From: an uncultured Methylobacter sp.
GTDB taxonomy: Bacteria; Pseudomonadota; Gammaproteobacteria; Methylococcales; Methylomonadaceae
DNA length: 7,907 bases
Direction: 5' to 3'
Assembly: GCA_903831545.1 (NCBI GenBank)
Contig: CAIKYI010000255.1
Location: 1 to 7,907 of the forward strand
Shown one piece after another: positions 1-6,789 of the stretch. Under the pieces are notes generated by a model. The model saw nothing but the letters and a program-made list of their open reading frames with translations. It ran no database searches and was not told the DNA's origin. A program made the position numbers and the translations under genes. Positions within the stretch are counted from its first letter, which is position 1, and the number at the start of each line of letters is the position of its first letter.

Positions 1-1257
1 TTGATTGACGATCCAAAACAAGCTGATGTTTTATTGCTTAATACCTGCTCCATACGCGAAAAAGCCCAGGAAAAAGTTTTTTCGGCGTTGGGTAAATGGC
101 GCAAGATAAAGGATAAACGACCTGATGTGATTATTGGTGTGGGCGGCTGTGTCGCCAGTCAGGAAGGGGCGGCCATTCAAAAAAGGGCGCCATTTGTAGA
201 CATCGTGTTCGGGCCGCAAACCCTGCATCGTTTGCCGCAACTTCTGGATCAGGCGCGTAGTCAAATGAAGCCGGTGATTGACGTGTCTTTCCCTGAAATC
301 GAAAAGTTTGATGCCTTGCCGGAACCCAGAGCCGAAGGACCCAAAGCCTTTGTTTCGGTGATGGAAGGCTGTAGCAAGTATTGCACTTTTTGTGTGGTGC
401 CATACACCCGGGGTGAAGAAATCAGCCGTCCGCTTAACGATGTGATCGCGGAAATTACCGCCCTTGCCAAACAAGGGGTGCGCGAAATCAATCTGTTAGG
501 CCAAAATGTAAATGCCTACCGGGGTGAAATGGACGATGGCGACATTGCTGATTTTTCCTTGCTGCTGCATTATGTCGCGGCAGTTGAGGGTATAGACCGG
601 ATTCGTTTTACCACCTCGCACCCCATTGAATTTACCGATGCCTTGATTGAAGCTTTTGCAGAAATTCCACAGCTGGTTGATCATTTGCATTTACCAGTGC
701 AAAGCGGCAGTGACCATATTTTAAAAATGATGAAGCGCGGGCATGTTCGGGCCGATTACATCGAAATTATTCGTAAGTTGCGTTTAGTGCGGCCTAACAT
801 TTATCTGTCTTCTGATTTTATTATCGGTTTTCCTGGTGAAACCGATGCCGAGTTTGAAGAAACTATGTCTTTTATTGAAGAAATCGGTTTCGATTTATCG
901 TTCAGTTTTGTTTATAGTCAGCGTCCGGGAACCCCGGCGGCAGATTTACCCGATGACGTGCCCGCTGAAGTTAAAAAACTGCGTCTGGAGCGTTTTCAAA
1001 AACGTATTAACGAAATGACCATGGCCATTTCAGAAAGCATGATCGGTACTGTACAGACGGTTTTGGTCGAAGGGCAGTCCAAGAAAAATCCGCTACAAAT
1101 GCAGGGTCGAACAGAAAATAATCGGGTCGTTAACTTTATCGGTCATCCCCGTTTAGCCGGGCAGTTTGTCGATGTACTGATTGCCGAAGCACTCCCAAAC
1201 TCTTTACGGGGCCGAATGATCGACGCCTCTATCAATAAAATGGTTAGTTACGGTTAA
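1..1257 (+). CDS. miaB: MiaB, tRNA-2-methylthio-N6-dimethylallyladenosine synthase (5' end outside window)
   Basis: Radical-SAM methylthiotransferase that converts i6A37 to ms2i6A37 in tRNAs reading UNN codons; cytoplasmic. The visible 418 residues match E. coli MiaB from about its residue 36 onward. They contain the second and third cysteines of the N-terminal cluster (NTCS, Cys16; GVGGC, Cys50) and the radical-SAM CxxxCxxC motif (Cys124, Cys128, Cys131 in [11 protein letters not shown]). HLPVQSGSD and [11 protein letters not shown] are the usual core blocks. A C-terminal TRAM domain covers roughly residues 350-412 ([17 protein letters not shown]). The TTG at position 1 is an internal leucine codon, not the start. 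About 35 codons, including the first cluster cysteine, lie upstream of the window. The C-terminus stops soon after the TRAM domain, shorter than in E. coli. It is the first gene of a tight block, 3 bp before the PhoH-like gene. Confidence 0.97.
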   Translation: MIDDPKQADVLLLNTCSIREKAQEKVFSALGKWRKIKDKRPDVIIGVGGCVASQEGAAIQKRAPFVDIVFGPQTLHRLPQLLDQARSQMKPVIDVSFPEIEKFDALPEPRAEGPKAFVSVMEGCSKYCTFCVVPYTRGEEISRPLNDVIAEITALAKQGVREINLLGQNVNAYRGEMDDGDIADFSLLLHYVAAVEGIDRIRFTTSHPIEFTDALIEAFAEIPQLVDHLHLPVQSGSDHILKMMKRGHVRADYIEIIRKLRLVRPNIYLSSDFIIGFPGETDAEFEETMSFIEEIGFDLSFSFVYSQRPGTPAADLPDDVPAEVKKLRLERFQKRINEMTMAISESMIGTVQTVLVEGQSKKNPLQMQGRTENNRVVNFIGHPRLAGQFVDVLIAEALPNSLRGRMIDASINKMVSYG

Positions 1258-1260
1258 TTT

Positions 1261-2235
1261 ATGATTTCACAGGATATTTCTCTTGCACCTGCGGATATTG
1301 ACCGTTTATCCAATTTTTGCGGTCAATTTGATGAACATTTGCGCCAAATTGAAACACGGCTTCAGGTGGAGATTGCCAATCGCGGTAATCAGTTTAAAGT
1401 TACAGGGGTAGACAGCTCGGTAAAAGCGGCTTGTGCCGTGATGCAGAAGTTGTTTGCCAGTACCGAGACGGAAGAACTGAATGCGGAACTTGTGCATTTA
1501 GCCATGCAGGATTCTTCCATCGAAGAATTGCTGGATGGGCCAAATCCCAACGCCCAACAAAACGTCAGTATCAAGACCAAATGTGGGATGATCAGGGGAC
1601 GCGGGGTTAATCAACAAGAGTATTTAAGAAAAATTGTTACTCATGACATTAATTTTGGCGTGGGTCCTGCCGGTACCGGAAAAACTTATCTTGCTGTTGC
1701 CTGTGCCATTGAAGCTTTGCAAAGCGAAAAAGTCAGAAAAATCATTCTGGTTCGACCGGCAGTAGAAGCCGGTGAAAAACTGGGTTTTTTACCGGGAGAT
1801 ATGGCCCAAAAGGTCGATCCTTATTTACGGCCTTTGTATGACGCGCTTTATGACATGCTCGGTTTTGAACGCGTCGAAAAAATGATTGCAAAAGGTATTA
1901 TCGAAGTTGCGCCGCTGGCTTTTATGCGTGGTCGAACGCTTAATGACGCGTTTATTATTCTGGATGAGGCGCAAAATACCACCATAGAGCAGATCAAAAT
2001 GTTCCTGACCCGCCAGGGTTTTGGCTCAACTACCGTGGTAACCGGCGATATTACCCAAATCGATTTACCTTCAGAAAAGATGTCCGGTTTGCGCCATGCA
2101 TTAGGTGTGTTAAAAAATGTTGAAGGTATTAGTTTTACCTATTTTGATGCGCGTGATGTAGTCAGGCATCCTTTGGTGCAACGTATTGTCTGCGCCTATG
2201 AAGACTATGAGTCAACAGCCAGGTCCAAGTCATGA
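1261..2235 (+). CDS. ybeZ: PhoH-family ATPase (YbeZ-like)
   Basis: Cytoplasmic P-loop ATPase of the PhoH family. Family members are associated with RNA metabolism and are genetically linked to YbeY; the exact reaction is not settled. The protein is 324 aa, slightly shorter than the E. coli homologue. Residues about 1-105 form a variable N-terminal domain, and the ATPase domain runs from about 115 to 315. The Walker A motif GPAGTGKT lies at 135-142 with catalytic Lys141, and Walker B FIILDEAQN at 231-239 with Asp235 and Glu236. The block VRPAVEAGEKLGFLPGD, typical of PhoH proteins, is present. It starts 3 bp after the miaB stop, with only a weak purine stretch upstream, so translation may be coupled to miaB. 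Its stop overlaps the ybeY start (ATGA, 4 bp). Confidence 0.95.
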   Translation: MISQDISLAPADIDRLSNFCGQFDEHLRQIETRLQVEIANRGNQFKVTGVDSSVKAACAVMQKLFASTETEELNAELVHLAMQDSSIEELLDGPNPNAQQNVSIKTKCGMIRGRGVNQQEYLRKIVTHDINFGVGPAGTGKTYLAVACAIEALQSEKVRKIILVRPAVEAGEKLGFLPGDMAQKVDPYLRPLYDALYDMLGFERVEKMIAKGIIEVAPLAFMRGRTLNDAFIILDEAQNTTIEQIKMFLTRQGFGSTTVVTGDITQIDLPSEKMSGLRHALGVLKNVEGISFTYFDARDVVRHPLVQRIVCAYEDYESTARSKS

Positions 2236-2696
2236 ACGCCCTGGAAATCCAGACAATTTATGAATCACCGGGGCAACCGGAGCAGCAACAGATTCAACTT
2301 TGGATTGACACGGCACTGGCTGATTATGACCGCGACACCGAGATTGTGGTGCGCATTGTTGATGAGCAGGAAAGTGCCCAACTTAATGAACAGTATCGCC
2401 ATAAGTCGGGTCCTACCAATATTCTCAGTTTTCCGGTTGAGGTGCCCGAGGGCGTGGACTTAAATTTGCTGGGAGATTTAGTGATCTGTGCTCCGTTACT
2501 GGCAACAGAAGCACTGCAACAAAACAAGCCGTTAACCGATCATTGGGCACATATTATTATCCACGGCGTATTACATTTGTTAGGTTATGATCATCTTGAA
2601 GATGATGAAGCTGAACAAATGGAAAGCAAAGAAATCGACATTTTGAACAACTTACATATTAATAATCCCTATGCGGAAGGCCAGATAAATGAGTGA
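2232..2696 (+). CDS. ybeY: YbeY, rRNA maturation endoribonuclease
   Basis: Single-strand-specific zinc endoribonuclease of the UPF0054 family. It takes part in 16S rRNA 3'-end maturation and late 70S ribosome quality control. At 154 aa it is full length for the family. The signature H-x3-H-x5-H zinc site is seen as HGVLHLLGYDH, with His111, His115 and His121. The upstream conserved block NILSFPVE is also present, as is LLGDLVIC. The start ATG overlaps the stop of the PhoH-like gene by 4 bp, and the 3' end overlaps the next gene by 8 bp. Translational coupling across all three genes is therefore likely. Nothing in the sequence suggests a defect. Confidence 0.97.
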   Translation: MNALEIQTIYESPGQPEQQQIQLWIDTALADYDRDTEIVVRIVDEQESAQLNEQYRHKSGPTNILSFPVEVPEGVDLNLLGDLVICAPLLATEALQQNKPLTDHWAHIIIHGVLHLLGYDHLEDDEAEQMESKEIDILNNLHINNPYAEGQINE

Positions 2697-3534
2697 CGAA
2701 CAACCCCCAAGTAGAAACTCCCCTCATAATAAAGGTTGGGTCGACAAGATCATCCATTTACTGACAGGGGAGCCGCAAGACCAAGAAGATCTGCTCGAAA
2801 TTTTAAGGGAAGCCCGTGAAAATCACTTGTTGGATACCGATGCGCTGTCCATGATTGAAGGGGTGTTGCAAGTGTCACAAATGCGGGTCAGAGACATTAT
2901 GATTCCTCGCATTCAAATGGTTGTCGTACCTAAAGACGCCGAACTGGAACATATTCTTCCGCTGGTAACAGAGTTTGGCCATTCGCGTTATCCGGTTATA
3001 GATGGCGATCGTAGCAAGGTTGTTGGCGTACTGTTAGCCAAGGATTTATTGGCCAGGGTTTTAGTAAATAAAACCCTTAAAGTGCATGAAATCATGCGGC
3101 CCTCGTGTGTGGTACCTGAAAGTAAGCGCCTGAATGTACTACTTAAGGAATTGCGTACTATCGGTAATCACATGGCTATTGTTGTCGATGAATATGGCCA
3201 GTCAGCGGGTTTGGTAACCATTGAAGATGTACTGGAGCAAATCGTTGGCGAAATTGAAGATGAACACGACGACCATGAAGACGAGGGTTATATATTTCAG
3301 CGCAGCTCAAATGAATATATGCTTAAAGCCCTGACGCCTATGGATGAGTTTGACGAATACTTTTCCACCGCTCTGGCAACAGATGAATACGATACCATTG
3401 GCGGTTTTATTGTCAGTCAGCTAGAACACATGCCCAAAAAAGGCGAGCATTATGTTGTGGATAATATGAAGTTTGAAGTGATCAGAGCAGATAGTCGACG
3501 CGTCCATTTGTTAAAACTCAAAATAATAAGTTAG
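2689..3534 (+). CDS. ybeX: CorC/YbeX-like CBS-pair protein
   Basis: Cytosolic protein of the CorC/HlyC group. It was historically linked to Mg2+/Co2+ efflux with CorA, and more recently to ribosome metabolism through its YbeY/YbeZ neighbourhood. The 281 aa include an N-terminal segment and the VRDIMIPR block at 67-74 that opens the first CBS motif. The second CBS motif spans about 135-190 (VHEIMRP, MAIVVDEYGQSAGLVTIEDVLEQIVGEI). An acidic linker rich in Asp, Glu and His at about 190-200 is followed by the CorC_HlyC domain from about 205 to the end (DTIGGFIVSQLEHMPKKGE). There is no transmembrane segment, which separates it from large YfjD/CorB-type proteins. GGAAGG lies about 8-12 bp upstream of the ATG as a good ribosome binding site. 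It is the last gene of the block; lnt, the usual next gene, is not in the window. Confidence 0.93.
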   Translation: MSDEQPPSRNSPHNKGWVDKIIHLLTGEPQDQEDLLEILREARENHLLDTDALSMIEGVLQVSQMRVRDIMIPRIQMVVVPKDAELEHILPLVTEFGHSRYPVIDGDRSKVVGVLLAKDLLARVLVNKTLKVHEIMRPSCVVPESKRLNVLLKELRTIGNHMAIVVDEYGQSAGLVTIEDVLEQIVGEIEDEHDDHEDEGYIFQRSSNEYMLKALTPMDEFDEYFSTALATDEYDTIGGFIVSQLEHMPKKGEHYVVDNMKFEVIRADSRRVHLLKLKIIS

Positions 3535-4158
3535 CTGACAAAACCTCGGGGCACTTATTTGCAAATGATTAAGGTGCTTAGCCTATAGGAAGTAATCGTA
3601 TTGTTTCCTGCTTGATGTATTTCAAGGTGTTCAGCAAATCTACCCGTATCGCCCCGGTTTGAGAGGCTAATATTGCTGGTAGGCGCAATCTCTTGCGGAT
3701 GGCCTGATAATAAGCCAGATATACTTCACCGGGTCAAAAATTGAGCTTTTTCAAAAGCTGGAAGTGTAAGTTTAGCAAGCTATCCAGGGCAGGCTTATGT
3801 TTTGTAGGGGCGTTGTTCAGGGAATTTACAATAGGTAGCCCTGAACGGTATCAAGCATTAATAAAGAGGGGATAAGCATTTTTTTTGCTGAAGCGCAACA
3901 ATCGCACAATCAGGTTAAGGTTGGGCCTGCTTGGTCTGCTGATTAGCGATAATTTCACGATTCCATTTCTCGTTCGAAGTTGCCTGGATATATCTTGCTT
4001 TCTAAAAAAACGCTTTTCGACGACCTTACTTGGGGTAAGGTCGCCTACTAAAACAACCGACTTCGCGCTTTAGGTCAAATAGCGTGTGTGATACGTTTAT
4101 GAACTCCTATGCTTTGCATCATATTGCTCCGAATCGGGAGTCCACACTAACCCAAAAA
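3535..4158. other. 624-bp stretch without an intact gene; decayed reading frame on minus strand
   Basis: No intact, recognisable gene is visible here. On the minus strand one frame stays open from 4069 to 3578 (164 codons) except for TGA at 3853-3851 and TGA at 3736-3734. The predicted text is protein-like. It includes VVLVGDLTPSKVVEKRF near the upstream end and YLAYYQAIRKRLRLPA near the downstream end. I do not recognise the family; a degraded transposase or other accessory gene is possible, and chance is not excluded. A 62-codon plus-strand frame at 3885-4073 overlaps it, but it is hydrophobic/basic, lacks a clear ribosome binding site and looks like a shadow. The position directly after the CorC-like gene is where lnt often sits. 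Confidence 0.35.
4004..4043 (-). terminator. Hairpin followed by T-run, candidate terminator of the PEP-CTERM gene
   Basis: A perfect 9-bp inverted repeat CGACCTTAC / GTAAGGTCG (4021-4029 and 4035-4043) encloses a 5-base loop. Read on the minus strand it lies about 115 bp after the stop of the PEP-CTERM gene. It is followed by ten bases and then seven Ts (4010 down to 4004). The 10-bp gap between stem and T-run is longer than in a classical intrinsic terminator. This makes it a candidate only; on the plus strand there is no T-run. Confidence 0.35.
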
Positions 4159-5205
4159 TTAGCTTTTGCGGCGTAACCTCCAAACTGCCAGCGCGGAAGC
4201 GAACAAGGCAAATGGCGCGGGCACAGGAACAGGTGCAGGAATTTGCTCTTGAAATGTGCCTGTCAAGGTCGTAGCAGATAATCCGGAAAGGAATACGGCA
4301 CTATCCCACAGTCGATCATTGGAGTCGGCAATGACTGCTTCAAGGCTATGTTGCGTCAAGGCTGGATTCAAAAAAGCATTGACAGTCAGTACAGCCGTAT
4401 AGCCATCAAACTCGAAGGGAACGGCGGTAGCGCCGGAATTGGCAGTCAGAAAGCCATTGTCGTTTTGAATGGTGTCGGCACAAGGATAAACGCCAATGTT
4501 GGTGCAATTATCTAATACTGCGAAATTAGATGCATCGAACTGCGCGTAATTTACGCCATCGACGATCAAGGCGAAGCCATCGCGAAAAATACCCGTCCAT
4601 TCCGGATATTCCTCGGACGCAAAGACAAATTTTGAGGTAACGGCGTTAGCGCCCGAAGCCGCAGGGTCTAGGGTAAAGTCAAATCTCAGGGAGTTGGCAT
4701 CGTAGGTAAATTGATTGCTGAGTTTGGAAACTTCGTAGCTGGCGCCGGTATCGGTTACGGTAGTGGCACCGCTGGAGGTATTGGAGTTGGCAAAGTTGGC
4801 GTTTCCGGTGGTCAATACAATGCCTGCTGTATCAATGACACTGGTGAACTCTGTGGCGGCGTAAATACGAGCCTGGTTGCTCTGACCGATATAGCCAATG
4901 TTTTGAACGCTTATGCCACTGTTAGTCGCAAGCCAGGCATTGACCAATTGGTTGACGGTGTCACTTGGAACCTGCGGTTGCACCGGTGGCGGTAACAGCT
5001 TTAGGGCCTCAAGCTCGGTTTCAGTGATTTCAGCAGCATTGGCATTACCCTGCTTTTCGGCGCCAAATTGCAACACATAGAGATCCTGGGGAGAAGGATT
5101 ATCGTCTGGAGTGCCACCACCATTCCCTCCTCCCGAGGCCAGCGAGTTACCGGAAGCGGCTGCCAAAGTCATCAATACAGCTAAATTTATGATCTTTATT
5201 TTCAT
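4159..5205 (-). CDS. Secreted choice-of-anchor L protein with PEP-CTERM-like sorting signal
   Basis: Predicted exported protein of unknown function, probably handed to an exosortase at the cell envelope. Of 348 aa, residues 1-23 are a Sec signal peptide (Lys-rich start, hydrophobic core LAVLMTLAAA, cleavage after SLA). A Gly/Pro-rich low-complexity linker follows. Residues about 75-310 carry the hallmarks of the choice-of-anchor L domain: GIVLTTGN, DANSLRFDFTL, FVFASEEYPEW (193-202) and FRDGFALIVDG. Cys234 and Cys242 could form a disulfide. The tail has VPAP at 328-331, a short hydrophobic stretch FALFASALAVW (332-342) and the basic end RLRRKS. This is a VPxPA-type variant of the PEP-CTERM signal. 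The ATG has only a weak GAG-type ribosome binding site. No exosortase or polysaccharide gene is in view. The domain calls are from motif memory, not from a search. Confidence 0.85.
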   Translation of the reverse strand: MKIKIINLAVLMTLAAASGNSLASGGGNGGGTPDDNPSPQDLYVLQFGAEKQGNANAAEITETELEALKLLPPPVQPQVPSDTVNQLVNAWLATNSGISVQNIGYIGQSNQARIYAATEFTSVIDTAGIVLTTGNANFANSNTSSGATTVTDTGASYEVSKLSNQFTYDANSLRFDFTLDPAASGANAVTSKFVFASEEYPEWTGIFRDGFALIVDGVNYAQFDASNFAVLDNCTNIGVYPCADTIQNDNGFLTANSGATAVPFEFDGYTAVLTVNAFLNPALTQHSLEAVIADSNDRLWDSAVFLSGLSATTLTGTFQEQIPAPVPVPAPFALFASALAVWRLRRKS

Positions 5206-5411
5206 ATCTTACTCATTCAAGGTTAATGTTTAGCTTGGGGTGCATCCGAGGGGATCTTCGCTACATCTGTCGAATTGGGCAAACAGGACATCACTGCTTT
5301 GCATCACCAATACATGTTAGTTCGGCATTCCGTAGAAAAGGTTCAATGGGATACAATTTTTTTTCGGCTTGAATCCTTTGCTTGCTTTAAGGCAGGGTCT
5401 GGGAACTTTAA

Positions 5412-5940
5412 ATGTCGGCTATTCTGACATTTAATAGGATTATTTCTATTGTCGCGGCGAAGCTTAATTTAATTGGTACTTGGTCCGACTGCCGAACTTT
5501 TCTTAAACATGAAACCAGGTAAATGGAAGCGGTTGGGCGAACACTGGTTTGGCGTCGATTACAACAAAACATCGTCATCGCGCCGGATACAGATAAAACT
5601 GTTCCCGAACAGTTCTCGCTACTTGAACCCTCTGAAGACATGACTACCTTTGAATACAGAGTGTTGTTCACCTCGTTAACTTCGGAAGTTTTGACTGATT
5701 TGAGCATTATCGGGATAGTGCTGATTGCGAAAACAATTTTGATGAAATTAAAAGTCAATGGGGCTGGGGTGGCTTTGTAAGCAAGAAACTCAAACCGTGT
5801 CGTTTTATCGCCCGAATGATTGCCCTCATCTATAACTGGTGGTCATTGTTTGTCAGACTGGCGGAACCCGATAAGTATTACGAAGTCATTTTTCCGGGCC
5901 TTTGCTTTTGCATGGTGTCGGCAAACCAGTTCATGCCCTA
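5412..5940 (+). pseudogene. Remnant of an IS4-type transposase (C-terminal half, frameshifted)
   Basis: Degraded DDE transposase. The frame from ATG 5412 reads through a TAA at 5520-5522, then continues as RTLVWRRLQQN and EYRVLFTSLTSEVLT to about 5700. A one-base shift near 5699-5705 moves it to the frame reading HYRDSADCENNFDEIK, QWGWGGFVSKKL, and then ALIYNWWSLFVRLAEPDK (up to about 5880). A second one-base shift near 5889-5902 leads to PLLLHGVGKPVHA. YRDSADCENNFDEIK fits the IS4 signature Y-(2)-R-(3)-E-(6)-K, except that the Arg is Ser (codon 5717-5719). The carboxylate Glu (5729-5731) and Lys (5750-5752) remain. The N-terminal half, the last roughly 40 residues and clear terminal inverted repeats are missing. 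The part before 5523 is less securely transposase. It cannot encode an active enzyme. Confidence 0.85.
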
Positions 5941-6420
5941 GTGGCTGTCAGTAGCGGATTGTTACGACGTATGAGTCACGATGAAGTTGAGGCGGTCATC
6001 AGTCACGAAATCACTCATATCGCTAATGGCGATATGGTGACCATGGCCTTGATGCAGGGCGTGGTTAACACCTTTGTGTACTTTTTCGCCAGTATCATCG
6101 GTCATGTGGTTGATCGTGTCATATTTCAAAACGAACGCGGCCAGGGAATGGGCTATTTTATTGCCCAAATGCTTGCGCAAATGGCCCTGGGCATTTTGGC
6201 CACGCTGTTGGTGATGTGGTTCTCTCGCTATCGTGAATTTAAAGCCGATACAGGCGGCGCCTCCTTGGCCGGACGCGGAAAAATGATCGCAGCCCTGCAA
6301 GCCTTGCAACGTGTTTTTGATTGGCCTTGCTTACAGGAACCTTTTAACAGACTAAGCATGAATTTAGGATTGGACTGGTTCTGCAAAGCAACTCTCTATA
6401 AAAAAATTATCGGATACTAG
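5902..6420 (+). pseudogene. htpX: HtpX membrane metalloprotease fragment, fused to transposase tail
   Basis: HtpX is an inner-membrane zinc protease of family M48 that degrades misfolded membrane proteins under stress. From ALVAVSSGLLRRM (about 5935) to about 6315 the text matches the catalytic core, roughly E. coli residues 117-255 of 293. It includes HEITH at 6004-6018 (zinc-ligand His codons 6004 and 6016, catalytic Glu 6007). The third zinc ligand is the Glu at 6235 in SRYREFKAD. Two hydrophobic segments remain (LMQGVVNTFVYFFASIIG; IAQMLAQMALGILATLLV). The first two membrane helices are absent, replaced by in-frame transposase text (PLLLHGVGKPVHA). After ALQALQRV the C-terminus turns into unrelated sequence ending at 6420, without the usual HPPL..RI block. 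The only start in frame is TTG at 5902. It is most likely a dead fragment; a functional htpX would have to be elsewhere. Confidence 0.85.
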
Positions 6421-6609
6421 GCATACCAAACCGTTCTTTTGTCTTTTCGGCTGTACAATATTCTCGTAATCGATTTTGGCTTCAAGCCAGTCTTCTTGGT
6501 CATGTCCAGGTACAAAATCTCTGGCTAAGGCTCTGTAATACGCAGACTCAGCAATCCAAAGATAATCTTCATGCGTCAAATCAGTCGATAATTTTGGTTT
6601 AGAATTCAC
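6364..6609 (-). CDS. Small DUF2934-like protein
   Basis: Small 81-aa cytoplasmic protein. Residues about 13-47 resemble DUF2934: a helix with IAESAYYRALARDF, then PGHDQEDWLEA at 34-44, the family's recognisable core. The function of DUF2934 is unknown; such proteins are common in environmental proteobacteria. The only available start is GTG at 6609-6607, which has no evident Shine-Dalgarno sequence. The last 25 residues lie beyond the conserved core and end in unfamiliar text. The 3' end overlaps the htpX remnant's tail by 57 bp on the opposite strand, so the C-terminus may have been altered by the rearrangement that truncated htpX. The conserved core argues for a real, though perhaps recently altered, gene. 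Confidence 0.65.
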   Translation of the reverse strand: MNSKPKLSTDLTHEDYLWIAESAYYRALARDFVPGHDQEDWLEAKIDYENIVQPKRQKNGLVCLVSDNFFIESCFAEPVQS

Positions 6610-6678
6610 AGGAAATTTAGTTTAAATTGAAAGAGTTCTGATTTTAACAGTTTAAAATCTAACATCAACCAACTACTT

Positions 6679-6758
6679 GGATACCTCTGTCTTTGTATTA
6701 CCGGGTCGATAGGCGGTTATTTGGCTATGCCTAATACCACATGTAGTGGTCTCTCCAC
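6679..6758. repeat. Cluster of short inverted repeats in a 180-bp gene-free gap
   Basis: Between the DUF2934-like gene and the TPR gene there is no reading frame I can support, but short inverted repeats lie in series. ATAC/GTAT is at 6681-6684 and 6695-6698. TAGGC/GCCTA is at 6710-6714 and 6729-6733. ACCAC/GTGGT is at 6736-6740 and 6746-6750. The GTGG at 6746-6749 can also pair with CCAC at 6755-6758, giving two mutually exclusive hairpins with 5-base loops. On the minus strand this lies just after the TPR gene. It could be a 3' UTR structure, a small RNA or a degraded mobile repeat. I match it to no known RNA family. Confidence 0.35.
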
Positions 6759-6789
6759 GAAATAGGGAAGAGCCAGGATTTTTAAAAAA

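Noticed and set aside
3551..3577. Possible terminator after the CorC-like gene (GCAC...GTGC around the palindrome ATTTGCAAAT)
   Set aside because: The stem is short with a bulge and no T-run follows.
3885..4073. 62-codon plus-strand open frame
   Set aside because: No clear ribosome binding site or family resemblance; it overlaps a minus-strand frame that looks more protein-like, and its composition is that of a shadow.
5356..5363. Run of eight T as a plus-strand terminator
   Set aside because: No stable stem precedes it, and no plus-strand gene ends nearby.
5206..5411. Sigma-54 promoter upstream of the PEP-CTERM gene
   Set aside because: The nearest candidate (GG and GC elements in the minus-strand text around TTGGTGATGCAAAGC) has 9 rather than 10 bases between the elements and poor flanks.
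5408..5758. 116-codon minus-strand open frame
   Set aside because: It is the antisense of the transposase remnant, which has recognisable motifs on the plus strand.
5962..6309. 115-codon minus-strand open frame
   Set aside because: It lies antisense to the clear HtpX core; its His-rich text is a mirror of those codons.
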